From contig JABTUM010000003.1 of NCBI GenBank assembly GCA_015075375.1, positions 868,001-932,000 of the forward strand: a stretch of DNA of 64,000 nt. Reading direction: 5' to 3'. Of this stretch, positions 25,889-34,760 are shown one piece after another. Numbering within the stretch: position 1 is the first letter of the stretch; every line of letters starts with the position of its first letter. The translations under genes were made by a program, and so were the position numbers. Below the pieces are notes generated by a model, which had not been told where the DNA came from, did no database searches, and worked only from the letters and a program-made list of their open reading frames with translations. Source of the stretch: Planctomycetota bacterium. Its GTDB lineage: Bacteria > Planctomycetota > SZUA-567 > H5-PLA8.

Positions 25889-26746
25889 GTGAACCCCGAA
25901 CTTAAGCGCCAGTGGGACGAGGAAGGCTACATCGTCGTGAAGAGGCTCTTCGACCCCGAGCGCACCGCGAAGCTTCGCCTGATCTGTGAGAACATCCTGG
26001 CGCGATGGCGCGTCGACCGCCCGGCGACCGGCGAATCGGGAACGGGCATCGACGGCACAAGCATGCGCCATCTCAATCATCCCGGTTACTTCGGCAAGCA
26101 CCCCGAGTGGTTTCCTGAACTGATGAACGCCGTCGCCGACGCGAAGGTGATCGAGACCTGCCGCACGATCCTGGGCGAGCAGCCACTTTTCCGCTGCACC
26201 AGCCTGTTCATGAACCCGATCGTCAAGAGCGAAGATGGGAACTGGCACCGTGATACCCAGTTCGGCGCCCAAGGCGACGACGAGGCGGAAAAGAAGAAGT
26301 TGGCTCGCTTCGAGAGCAACGGAATCCAACTCCAGGTCGCGCTCGTGCCCAGCGAGGACATCGAGTACGTGCCGCGCAGCCATCTGCGTTGGGATACGCC
26401 CGCCGAGTATGCCATTCGCCTCGCCGACGGACAAAAGCACAACCGTTCGAACCGGATGCCCGGCGCAGTGCGCTTACCGCTGGAAGCCGGTGACGCCGCG
26501 GCCTTCAACCCCAACGGCCTGCATCGCGGGCGTTACCATGCCGATAAGCTTCGCCGCACGCTGATGCTGACCTACACGCGCACTTCGATGCCTTATTTCG
26601 ACTTCTTTTCCAATCAGCCGTGGTTCCTGCAGCCCGGGCATCTCGATCCGCTGCCGCCGGCGACGCGCGCCTTCTTCGAACCCTTCGTCGCCGAATACCG
26701 GCGGCATTGGGAAGCGCCCAAGCCCGAACTGGCCGCTGCGTACTAA
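25889..26746 (+). CDS. Phytanoyl-CoA dioxygenase (PhyH) family oxygenase
   Basis: GTG start 9 bases after GGAGG; 285 residues. The iron site is H120-x-D122 (GNWHRDTQF) with the distal His at about 212 (NGLHRGRYHADKLRRTL), followed by the Arg pair that would bind 2-oxoglutarate. YVPRSHLRWDTP is the family loop. Fe(II)/2-oxoglutarate oxygenases of this family hydroxylate small molecules, and the substrate here is unknown. It differs in sequence from both other PhyH products in the window. It follows the AraC gene on the same strand and converges with the PQQ/TPR gene, 54 bases apart. Confidence 0.88.
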   Translation: MNPELKRQWDEEGYIVVKRLFDPERTAKLRLICENILARWRVDRPATGESGTGIDGTSMRHLNHPGYFGKHPEWFPELMNAVADAKVIETCRTILGEQPLFRCTSLFMNPIVKSEDGNWHRDTQFGAQGDDEAEKKKLARFESNGIQLQVALVPSEDIEYVPRSHLRWDTPAEYAIRLADGQKHNRSNRMPGAVRLPLEAGDAAAFNPNGLHRGRYHADKLRRTLMLTYTRTSMPYFDFFSNQPWFLQPGHLDPLPPATRAFFEPFVAEYRRHWEAPKPELAAAY

Positions 26747-26800
26747 GCGAAAGAATCGGCGCCGGTCAAGCCAACCCGCTGTATCCACAACCGGGCAGGC

Positions 26801-29800
26801 TTAGAAGCTCAGATCGTCCTTCGAGAGCAGGATCAGACGGCCGGCCTGGGACTGCGCAGAAACGCGTCCGTGGGTGCCCATCGGCCCCACGCCCTTGCGG
26901 TCCACCTTCTGCAACTCTTTGCCGTCCTTCAGTCCCAGGAGGCGGATCGCGAAATCCTGGTTGTCTTGCGAGAGGATGACGGCTTGGCCGTCCGGCAAGA
27001 TGGATTCGACGTCGATCTGCGGCTTGCCTTGGTAGTCCTTGTACTCGATTTTGTAGCCGCGCTTCCCCGTTGCCGCTTCGACACTGGCGAAGTGGAAGCC
27101 CTGTCCGGCATGCGGAATAATCCCGTAGGCGATCCCATTCTGAAAGCGGATGGAGTGCATCGGCGCCGGCGCGTTGCCGTCCTTGGGGTTCGAGTTCCAG
27201 AGGATTTTGCCGCTGTTGGCGTCGAGCATGTACAGGGCGGGCATGTCGTAATTCTTCTTAAGCACCGCCAGGTAATCGCCTGAGAGGTAGAAACGCAGGG
27301 GCGGTTCCTGGGTCTGATCGTTCTCGTCGATGGGTCGCTTCCACAGCACGCGCAGATTCTTCACGTCGATACAGATGTAGTACCACGTATCCGTGACGAC
27401 AATACGGTCGCCGTCGATGGCGCCGGGAACTTCCTCGGGACCGTTCTCGATCAACGGGTGCCCATTGAAGAGGGTGAGGTCGGGCAGCGCCAGACTGCCG
27501 ATCAGCTTCCCGGTGCCGCGGTAGCGGACCGTGAGGTTAAAAGGAAGTTTGCGCACGGAGATGAGCCGATCGTCCACGAAATAGGCGGGAAGGTACTGGT
27601 CGCCGGCCTCCTGCTCCTGCCAGAGGACTTCGCCCAGCTCCAGCGTGGTTTCGACATCCAGTGCGATGCTCTCGGCCTGCCCGCAGAGCACGAAGATGCG
27701 CCCGCTGCCGGCGGACGACTTGATCTCGAACCCGCTGGGCGAACGGAAGCGCCAGCGTTGCTTACCGTCCTTGACGTCGAAGCAGAAGACATCGTAGAGC
27801 CCATGGACGACGACGCGGTCTTTATGCACGTACGCTTTGAAGAAGCCCCACTCGTCGCCCACGTACTTCACCTGATTGCCGAGAAACCGCAGGTTGGGGG
27901 TATCCCAGAGCTTCTTTCCCGCCGTCAGGTCGAAGCAGGAAAGCACGAACTTATTGTCGGTCTTTTGGCGCCTGCGTCCGCCAACGAACATCAGATGGGG
28001 ATGCTCCTTTCGCGGATCGCTTCGCGCGAGGGTCAGCCACGCGGTGCCTTCGGCGTCTTCCAGATTGAGCGAGTGCGCCTGGTACGGCGTCGCGATCGGC
28101 AGGGGTTTGGCCGCACCCGCATCGGCCGTGACGGCGGCCTTGAACGGCTCGGGAATCGTCAGCCCGCAGAGCCGTGCGGCGTCGGCGAGTTCCCAGATCC
28201 TCCGGCGGCTTTCTTCTCCCTCCATCTTGGGCGTTTCGGTGAAGAGCCGGTCCAGGCATTGCTGGGCCGAGCGGGTGCCCGGGTACTCGCGGAGCAGCAC
28301 GAGTTGTTCGTCGTGCGACTTATCCTTCAAGACCTCCGTGGCGGCCTTTTCAGCCTCTTCCGCGAAGCGCCCGCCGCTGCGCTGGAACATCAACAGCCGC
28401 TGGACGGCTAAATCGCCGGAGCGGACGGTCATCGTTTTGGGCAAGGGCGAGGCGGCGCTGGCATACAACGGCAGGCCCTTGCTCATGCGCGCCAGCCCGC
28501 CTTTCATTTCGGAGGCGTAGAGCGCCGCAGGTACGCGGGTCTCGGCCTGTGCGAGCATCGCTTCCCCGGTCTTGAAAGTTTCCTCCCGCTTGAACGCATT
28601 CAGCGGGGAGACCGGGTACTCGTATTGCCCGTAGACGGTCACCAGGTTGCGCAGGCACCGCGCGGCGTCGGCGAGATTGCCCTGCCGCTCGTAAGCTTCG
28701 GCGAGAATGAAGAGCGTCTCGATCTCCTCAGCCAAAGTGCCGGCCGTCTGGGACATACCCAAGGCGCGCTGGAGTTCCTGAGGCGGTTGCGCGCGGAAGA
28801 TATTCCGCTGCACGAGCCGGCGGTGGATCTGGTAAAGCTGTTGATCCAAAAGCGCGCGGAAGTCCAGATCGTTGGGCGAGGCCTTGGCCAGGCATTCTTC
28901 CAGAAGCCCTGCGGCCTCCTCGTCCAGGCCGTCCGCGATGGCCAGTTCGGCACGGGCGAAGAGCGCGTCCGGCCCCTCAGCCTTGGCCGTCGCGGCCTTC
29001 ACCGCGTCTCGGTCGAAGACCATCATCACGTCGCGCGGCGTCACACGCAATTCAAACGGAACGCCGAAGCGCGTAAACGTCATCCGTGCGAACGGAAGGA
29101 ACGGGCCGTGCTCGTTGACGGGTACCGAATCCGCCACGGTTTTTTTGTACTGTTCGATGAGACTTAGGGTCGCCTTATCCTTCTGTGGTATCTTTTCGTG
29201 CTCTTCGAGTTCCTTAGGCGCCCTATTGCTGATGATGTCATCGACTTCCGCCAGCAACTGACCTGTGTAGTAACGGCGCTGATGGACGACTTTCTTGTCC
29301 TTAAGCGAGATGCCGGCGAGGTGGTACACTTGGCAACCTTTACGCCACCATGGGCTGCAATCGGTCCAGGTGGGTAAAAAGAGCATATCGTCGTCAGAGA
29401 GGAAGGGGCGCGCGGCGGTCTCGAACCAGCGGTTGTTGATGCTCATTCCAACCGATTTCTGGTAAGCGTACTGCGCCATCACTGGCTGTTGGTCCTGCAG
29501 AATGGGATCGAACTCGCAACGCCAGGTGGTCTTTCCCGTCGCAGGATCGAGCAGGTAGACCGGCGCGCCCTGCTTTCCCGAAGAGCCCGAGAGCGGCCCG
29601 TTGCGGCCGTTGGTACTTAAAACGAGTTCGCCTGCGGAAGTTGTCCCGAGGAGATGGCAAAAGCCCGGCTCGGGCTTGGTGCGCGCCCACTCCACTTTGC
29701 CAGTGCGCCGGTCTAGGCAGAGCATGAAGACGGTGTCGATGGGGAGCATGAAGACGCGCTCGCCCATGAGCAGCGGGCGCTGGCTGTTCCAGAACATGGG

Positions 29801-31555
29801 ATCGTGCGGGCGCACATAGGCTTCGCCGCCGTGAAGGATGCTCAAGCTTCCGAACTGCCGGACGGCGTCGTGCACGCCGGGGTAGTACGGATAGCGAACG
29901 AGCCACTTGATCTGTCCTGAAGCGGCGTCCACGGCCGCGAGTGCGCCGGCGTTGGTATTGTAGTAGACGGTTCCTTCGCTGTGGTGCGGCGGGGCAAAGA
30001 AGCTGCGGATCTTGTTTCGGCGCTGCTGCACGAGCCCGGCGCTGAACTTGGGCGGCTTGAGCCGGCAGAGTTCGGTGCGCCACTTGACGCGTCCGGTAGT
30101 ACTCTCGAACGCGATCATCCCGTACTCGGTATCAACGTGCGTGTCGCCTTCGATGTTGTCCAACGCGTAACCGGCGAAGACGGTGCGGTCGCCTCCCGCG
30201 GGCGCACATTCGAAACGCATGCGCGCTTCTTCTTCGTTGGAAGCCGACATCGGGCCGAAGGTCCAGCGGACCTGGCCGGTGATCTCGTCCAACGCCGCCA
30301 GCGAAGGTCCGACCTTATACAGCGGCGTGAAGACGAGCCCGTCCTGCACCAGCACGTCTTCCATCGGGTACTGACGCTCAAACCAGTTCTGCCAGACCAC
30401 GCGCCCGCCGAGATCGCACAGCCAGCGCTTGGCGCCGTTGAGCAGCGACCGGCAATAGATCATGTTCTTGTGGCGGTAGATCACGCTGTGCTCAGTCACG
30501 ACGGGCTGCGTGTAAACGAATTGGTCGCGGCGCGAGTCGGCTAGCTCTTCCCGCCAGGAAGGCTGCTGCAAAGCGAGCGGATCGAGAGTGGGCTTCCCGC
30601 GCGCGTAATCGTCGGTGGCCAGGCTGCCGGAACTGGCTCTCTGCTCGAACGCCCCTGTGGAGAGCGGCTGAGCCTTGCTCGTCAGATCGCTCAGGGCCTT
30701 CAACTCCCCAGCGCTCAATTCGCTCTTCGCTGTGGCTTTGCCGGGAGTTCCCGGCTTGTCGCCGAGCATCTTCCGGCAGTATCCGATTTTGAGCTGAAGG
30801 TCGGGCGTCAAGCAGTCGGAGTCCTTGAAGGACGACGTCAGGAGTGAGTACAGTTCCAGAGCTTCGAGGAAGTTGCCCGCGTCGAGCGCGGCGTTGCCCA
30901 ATTCGAGGAGCGCGTTGTCGCCGTAGGAGGTGGCGAGCATGCTTTCCACGATCTCGGCCATGCCGCTCATGGAGTTGCGGCGCTTGGCCTGTTCGTACGC
31001 TTCCTTGGCCCGCGCGTCGTACAGGGTGCGGTAATAGGCGAGATCGCCGGCAGGGAAATCCAGGAGCCGGCGCTGGCAGTATCTGCGAATGGGGACGAAG
31101 ACCCCCTGCTCTGAGACGCGGTACATCACTTCGGGAAATTTGTCGATGACCATCTGGTAGAGCTTCAGGGCGTCGCGGTGCTTGCCTTCTTTCTCTTTGC
31201 GCAACGCCTCCGTGACCAGCGCGTTGGCGCGATCGGCTTCCACCACCTCGTTGAGGGTGAAAAAGTGCTTCTCCGAGGAAAGTTTCATTTCCTCTTCGTC
31301 TTTGTACCACCCGCCGAACCCGTCGTTGCGATGCCCGCCGGACTTGGGCAGGAAGGTCTGGAAAGCGGCGACGTACCCTTTGTAGAGGTCGCGATAGGGA
31401 TCCGGCAGTTCGCCTTCGGCGGGCGGCGGATCCTTGGCTTCCTCCTTGGGCTTCGGAGGTTTGGGCGCTTCGCCGGCTTGCAGCGTCCACGCGCTCACCC
31501 CAAACAGCAGGGCCTGGATGACGCTCCAGGCGGCCGTATTCTTGCAGCGGCGCAT
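26801..31555 (-). CDS. Giant secreted PQQ-type beta-propeller/TPR protein
   Basis: The ATG at 31555 (MRRCKNTAAW) follows AAAGG and overlaps the DUF58 stop by one base (TGATG). The 1584-residue product has a signal peptide (about 1-26), a Pro/Lys-rich linker, a TPR-like helical region (about 75-290, EALRKEKEGKHRDALKLYQM), a first PQQ-type propeller (about 355-760), a second TPR region (about 870-1080, DGLDEEAAGLLEECLAKA) and a second propeller (about 1170-1580). Propeller strands show repeated alternating Trp/Gly-x-hydrophobic motifs such as GKILWNSNPKDG and GKTTWRCEFDP. BamB-like and dehydrogenase propellers share the fold; I see no PQQ catalytic residues. It is the last gene of the ten-gene operon and its most abundant extracytoplasmic mass. 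Confidence 0.75.
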   Translation of the reverse strand: MRRCKNTAAWSVIQALLFGVSAWTLQAGEAPKPPKPKEEAKDPPPAEGELPDPYRDLYKGYVAAFQTFLPKSGGHRNDGFGGWYKDEEEMKLSSEKHFFTLNEVVEADRANALVTEALRKEKEGKHRDALKLYQMVIDKFPEVMYRVSEQGVFVPIRRYCQRRLLDFPAGDLAYYRTLYDARAKEAYEQAKRRNSMSGMAEIVESMLATSYGDNALLELGNAALDAGNFLEALELYSLLTSSFKDSDCLTPDLQLKIGYCRKMLGDKPGTPGKATAKSELSAGELKALSDLTSKAQPLSTGAFEQRASSGSLATDDYARGKPTLDPLALQQPSWREELADSRRDQFVYTQPVVTEHSVIYRHKNMIYCRSLLNGAKRWLCDLGGRVVWQNWFERQYPMEDVLVQDGLVFTPLYKVGPSLAALDEITGQVRWTFGPMSASNEEEARMRFECAPAGGDRTVFAGYALDNIEGDTHVDTEYGMIAFESTTGRVKWRTELCRLKPPKFSAGLVQQRRNKIRSFFAPPHHSEGTVYYNTNAGALAAVDAASGQIKWLVRYPYYPGVHDAVRQFGSLSILHGGEAYVRPHDPMFWNSQRPLLMGERVFMLPIDTVFMLCLDRRTGKVEWARTKPEPGFCHLLGTTSAGELVLSTNGRNGPLSGSSGKQGAPVYLLDPATGKTTWRCEFDPILQDQQPVMAQYAYQKSVGMSINNRWFETAARPFLSDDDMLFLPTWTDCSPWWRKGCQVYHLAGISLKDKKVVHQRRYYTGQLLAEVDDIISNRAPKELEEHEKIPQKDKATLSLIEQYKKTVADSVPVNEHGPFLPFARMTFTRFGVPFELRVTPRDVMMVFDRDAVKAATAKAEGPDALFARAELAIADGLDEEAAGLLEECLAKASPNDLDFRALLDQQLYQIHRRLVQRNIFRAQPPQELQRALGMSQTAGTLAEEIETLFILAEAYERQGNLADAARCLRNLVTVYGQYEYPVSPLNAFKREETFKTGEAMLAQAETRVPAALYASEMKGGLARMSKGLPLYASAASPLPKTMTVRSGDLAVQRLLMFQRSGGRFAEEAEKAATEVLKDKSHDEQLVLLREYPGTRSAQQCLDRLFTETPKMEGEESRRRIWELADAARLCGLTIPEPFKAAVTADAGAAKPLPIATPYQAHSLNLEDAEGTAWLTLARSDPRKEHPHLMFVGGRRRQKTDNKFVLSCFDLTAGKKLWDTPNLRFLGNQVKYVGDEWGFFKAYVHKDRVVVHGLYDVFCFDVKDGKQRWRFRSPSGFEIKSSAGSGRIFVLCGQAESIALDVETTLELGEVLWQEQEAGDQYLPAYFVDDRLISVRKLPFNLTVRYRGTGKLIGSLALPDLTLFNGHPLIENGPEEVPGAIDGDRIVVTDTWYYICIDVKNLRVLWKRPIDENDQTQEPPLRFYLSGDYLAVLKKNYDMPALYMLDANSGKILWNSNPKDGNAPAPMHSIRFQNGIAYGIIPHAGQGFHFASVEAATGKRGYKIEYKDYQGKPQIDVESILPDGQAVILSQDNQDFAIRLLGLKDGKELQKVDRKGVGPMGTHGRVSAQSQAGRLILLSKDDLSF

Positions 31556-32457
31556 CAGCGGACCTTTCTCCGGGCAAGGCGCAGAGACAGCAGGGAGGAC
31601 AACACCTCGTCCAGCCGCGCGTCGGTACCCAGTTCTTCGAGGTTGAACCCAAAACGCATGCAAAACGACCGAACCGCGGCCAGATGATTCTTCCGTGCGC
31701 GCAGGTAAGAATTGCGCAGGTCCCGGGGATCGCAGAGCAACCGCCCCTCCCCTTCGGTGCCCAGAAAAATGGTCTGGCCGGTGAACGGGAAATCGCGTTC
31801 GGCCGGATCTTCGACATGCAGCAACAGCACGTCCTGTTCGGCGAAACTGAGTTGCCCCAGCCCCAGCCCGAGGCGTTCGGGGTTGTCCACGAAGTCGCTG
31901 AGCACCACCACCATGCCACGGGACTTCAATTGCGGCGCGAGGTTGAGAATCGCAGTGCCCACGTCGGTCTTTCCGGTGCCGGGCGAGACTTTGCCGAGCA
32001 AGTCTAGGATCTGCCGGTAATGCATGCCGGAACTTCGTGACGGCAGGTGTGTGCGGATCTTTTCGTCGAACACGGCGAGCCCGAAGGTGTCCTTCTGCTG
32101 CATAAGCAGATAGGACAAGGTCGCCAGGACCGTCGCGGCGTACTCGAATTTCGTGAGTGCCGCTCCTTCGCTCTTGAAGAACATGGAGGGACTGGCATCC
32201 AGCATGAAGAAGACCGGCATGCTGGTTTCGACTTCGTACTGCTTGACGTAAAAGCGGTCGGTCTTGGCGAACACCTTCCAGTCGAGGTGCTTGGTGTCGT
32301 CGCCGGTGACATACTGGCGATGCTGGGCGAACTCGGTGCTGATGCCGCGCATCTTCGACTTGTGCATGCCGACCATGAGGCTCTCGACGAGGCGCAGACT
32401 GCGCAGCTCGAGGCCCTTGACTCGTCCGATGACGTCCGGATCGAAGTAATCGCTCAT
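31555..32457 (-). CDS. DUF58/VWA-like protein, MoxR partner
   Basis: Starting at the ATG at 32457 (MSDYFDPDV), 2 bases after the MoxR stop and following GGTGG, gives 300 residues; a TTG two codons upstream is less likely. The signature DUF58 segment is present: HRQYVTGDDTKHLDWKVFAK, then VFFMLDASPSM, a MIDAS-like DxSxS (D87, S89, S91), and GMVVVLSDFVDNPE. DUF58 proteins act with MoxR AAA+ ATPases, probably in assembly or metal insertion of envelope complexes. No transmembrane helix is seen, so it is likely cytoplasmic. It lies between the zinc-ribbon MoxR and the PQQ/TPR gene. Confidence 0.88.
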   Translation of the reverse strand: MSDYFDPDVIGRVKGLELRSLRLVESLMVGMHKSKMRGISTEFAQHRQYVTGDDTKHLDWKVFAKTDRFYVKQYEVETSMPVFFMLDASPSMFFKSEGAALTKFEYAATVLATLSYLLMQQKDTFGLAVFDEKIRTHLPSRSSGMHYRQILDLLGKVSPGTGKTDVGTAILNLAPQLKSRGMVVVLSDFVDNPERLGLGLGQLSFAEQDVLLLHVEDPAERDFPFTGQTIFLGTEGEGRLLCDPRDLRNSYLRARKNHLAAVRSFCMRFGFNLEELGTDARLDEVLSSLLSLRLARRKVR

Positions 32458-32459
32458 GA

Positions 32460-33668
32460 TCAAGCCACCATCTGAATGAGCTGGTCCACGATCTGTTCGC
32501 GCGTGACGCCTTCGGCTTCCGCGGCGAAGTTGGGCAGGATGCGGTGGCCGATCACGGCTTGGGCCACTTCGCGGACGTCCTCGAGCTTCGCTTCGTTACG
32601 CCCGGCAAGGACCGCAGATGCCTTGGCGCCCAGAACCAGGTTCTGGCAGGCGCGCGGAGAGGCGCCCCAAGTCAGCCACTTCTTGATGAAGTCGGGCGCC
32701 TCCTTCTCGCCGGCCCTAGTGGCGCGGACGAGCTTAAGGACGTAGCGCTTCACCTGCTCCGTGATCTTCACCTTCCGCACGAGTTGCTGGAGGTCGAGGA
32801 TCTCTTCCTTGCTCAACACCGGATCCACCTGCGGCTTATAGCCGGTGGTGGTCATATCGAGGATCTGCATCTCTTCGTCTTCGGTCGGATAGCCGACGTT
32901 GATCTGGAACATAAAACGGTCGAGCTGCGCTTCGGGGAGCGGGTAGGTGCCTTCCTGCTCCACCGGATTTTGCGTGGCGAGCACGAAGAACGGTTCGTCG
33001 AGCTTGCGGCGCACGCCGCCGACGGTGACTTGGCGCTCCTGCATGGACTCGAGCAGCGAGGCCTGAGTCTTGGGCGGAGTGCGGTTGATTTCGTCCGCCA
33101 GCAGGATGTTGGTGAAAATGGGACCGGACAGGAAGCGGAACTGCCGTTCGCCGGTCGCCTTGTCTTCCTGGATCACTTCGGTGCCTGTGATGTCCGAAGG
33201 CATCAGGTCCGGCGTGAACTGGACGCGCTTGAAATCGAGCGAGAGACAACTGGCCAGCGTACGAACCAGCAAGGTCTTGCCCAGCCCCGGCACGCCCATC
33301 AACAGGCAATGCCCCTGAGAAAAGAGCCCGAGCATGGTCAGGCGTACGACCTGGTCCTGCCCGACGACGGCCTTTCTCAACTGTTCCATAATGCGATCGT
33401 GCGCGGCTTTCAGATTGCTGATCTTGGACAAATCTTCCGAGGTCCATTCGTCGCCCTCGGAGACGCGCCCGCGCAGCACCGCGGGCTGACCGGCGGGCGG
33501 CGAGGCGTGGGCGGTCTCGACGGCCGCTTCGTCGGCGTGTTCGTCCGTCCTACCCTCTGCCGGGACGGGAATCAGTATGTCGCACTTTTTGCAGCGGATG
33601 CTCTTGCCGGCCGAACTTTCGGCGGCTTTGTAGGCGGTGCCGCACTTGGAACAGGTCACTCGAATCAT
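32460..33668 (-). CDS. MoxR-family AAA+ ATPase with N-terminal zinc ribbon
   Basis: The ATG follows GAGGAG at 6 bases; 402 residues. An N-terminal zinc ribbon (C6-x2-C9 ... C26-x2-C29, in VTCSKCGTAYK and IRCKKCDILI) is unusual for MoxR and is followed by an acidic linker (about 40-80). The AAA+ core has Walker A GVPGLGKT (125-132, Lys131 intact), Walker B LADEINRTPPKTQASLLE, sensor 1 VLATQNPVEQEGTYPLPEAQ and sensor 2 GASPRACQNL. MoxR proteins are chaperone-like ATPases that work with VWA-domain partners. It is the second of two MoxR paralogues in this operon and the one with a normal Walker A. Confidence 0.92.
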   Translation of the reverse strand: MIRVTCSKCGTAYKAAESSAGKSIRCKKCDILIPVPAEGRTDEHADEAAVETAHASPPAGQPAVLRGRVSEGDEWTSEDLSKISNLKAAHDRIMEQLRKAVVGQDQVVRLTMLGLFSQGHCLLMGVPGLGKTLLVRTLASCLSLDFKRVQFTPDLMPSDITGTEVIQEDKATGERQFRFLSGPIFTNILLADEINRTPPKTQASLLESMQERQVTVGGVRRKLDEPFFVLATQNPVEQEGTYPLPEAQLDRFMFQINVGYPTEDEEMQILDMTTTGYKPQVDPVLSKEEILDLQQLVRKVKITEQVKRYVLKLVRATRAGEKEAPDFIKKWLTWGASPRACQNLVLGAKASAVLAGRNEAKLEDVREVAQAVIGHRILPNFAAEAEGVTREQIVDQLIQMVA

Positions 33669-33691
33669 GGTATTCTCCTCGGTCTTTCGAT

Positions 33692-34714
33692 TTACGCTTC
33701 GATGCCCTTGATCAACTCGCGCGTCCAGGCCGAGACTTCCGGCAACGCGCGCCGCCGGGCATGCTGAAGGATGCGCTCCACGATGAAGCGCGCGTCCCGT
33801 CCTTGCGCCTGAGCCCGGAAATCCACTATCAAGCGGTGCGTCAACACCGAAGGCGCGATCTCGATGACGTCCGACTTGGAGACGTGGGTGCGGCCGCGCG
33901 CGAGCGCCAAGACCTTGGCCCCCATCAGAATGGCCTGCGCCGCACGGGGACTGGCTCCCAGCCGGATGTCAGCGGACCCGTCGCCGCCGCCTTCCGCGCC
34001 CGGCCGAGTCGCGCGCACGATGGCCAGTGCGAACTGCTTCACGGACGGAACGACCGGCACTTCGCGCGCCAGGTTCTGCATTGCCACCACGGCTTCGGGG
34101 TCCGCGACCTTTTGGGTCTGGATGCGCCGTGTGCCGGTAGTCACATCCAGCATGCGGCCCTCGGCATCCTCGTCGGGATAGAACTGTTCGATGCAGAGCA
34201 TGAAGCGGTCGGCCTGTGCTTCGCCCAGCGGCCAGACGCCTTCGCTCTCCACCGTGTTCTGTGTAGCCACCAGTACGAACGGCTTGGGCAACCGGTAGGT
34301 CTGGCCGCCCGTGGTGATCTGCCGCTCCTGCATCAGCTCCAACAGCGCCGACTGTGTGCGCGCGGGGCTGCGGTTGATCTCGTCGGCCAGGACCAGATTG
34401 GCGAAGACCGGCCCTTTGAAGAAGTGGAAACGACGCTCGCCTTCGCGGTTTCGTTCCAATACTTCCGCACCCACGATGTCAGTGGGCAGCAGGTCGGGCG
34501 TGAACTGGATTCTCCGGTACTCCAGTCCCAGCGCTTCGCCAAGGGTTTTGACCAGCAGCGTCCGTCCGAGACCGGGCATGCCCGTCAGCAGTACGTGCCC
34601 GCCGCCGAAGACGGCCACCAAGAGGTGCTCGACGGCGCGCTCCTGCCCGATCACGACCCGGGCCAGTTCGGCATGGACTTTCGCGAAGAGTTTCTGAAAC
34701 TCCGCGGGTTCCAT
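33692..34714 (-). CDS. MoxR-family AAA+ ATPase with Arg in Walker A
   Basis: The ATG at 34714 is chosen because a perfect AAGGAGG lies 7 bases before it; the frame also opens 13 codons upstream. The 340-residue product has the MoxR AAA+ core: GHVLLTGMPGLGRTLLVK, LADEINRSPARTQSALLELM, VLVATQNTVESEGVWPLGE and LGASPRAAQAILM. The Walker A reads GMPGLGRT, with Arg51 (codon CGG) where Lys is otherwise invariant. This should weaken or abolish ATP hydrolysis, so it may act as a non-catalytic or regulatory subunit with the neighbouring MoxR. It has no zinc ribbon. The gene follows the lipoprotein gene and precedes the second MoxR by 23 bases. Confidence 0.88.
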   Translation of the reverse strand: MEPAEFQKLFAKVHAELARVVIGQERAVEHLLVAVFGGGHVLLTGMPGLGRTLLVKTLGEALGLEYRRIQFTPDLLPTDIVGAEVLERNREGERRFHFFKGPVFANLVLADEINRSPARTQSALLELMQERQITTGGQTYRLPKPFVLVATQNTVESEGVWPLGEAQADRFMLCIEQFYPDEDAEGRMLDVTTGTRRIQTQKVADPEAVVAMQNLAREVPVVPSVKQFALAIVRATRPGAEGGGDGSADIRLGASPRAAQAILMGAKVLALARGRTHVSKSDVIEIAPSVLTHRLIVDFRAQAQGRDARFIVERILQHARRRALPEVSAWTRELIKGIEA

Positions 34715-34760
34715 GGTGCGGCCTCCTTCGTTCGCAGCCGTCGCGTGTGCCATCGCGTGC

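Noticed and set aside
26801..31555. PQQ-dependent dehydrogenase
   Set aside because: Propeller repeats are present but no catalytic Asp or PQQ-binding Cys pair was found.
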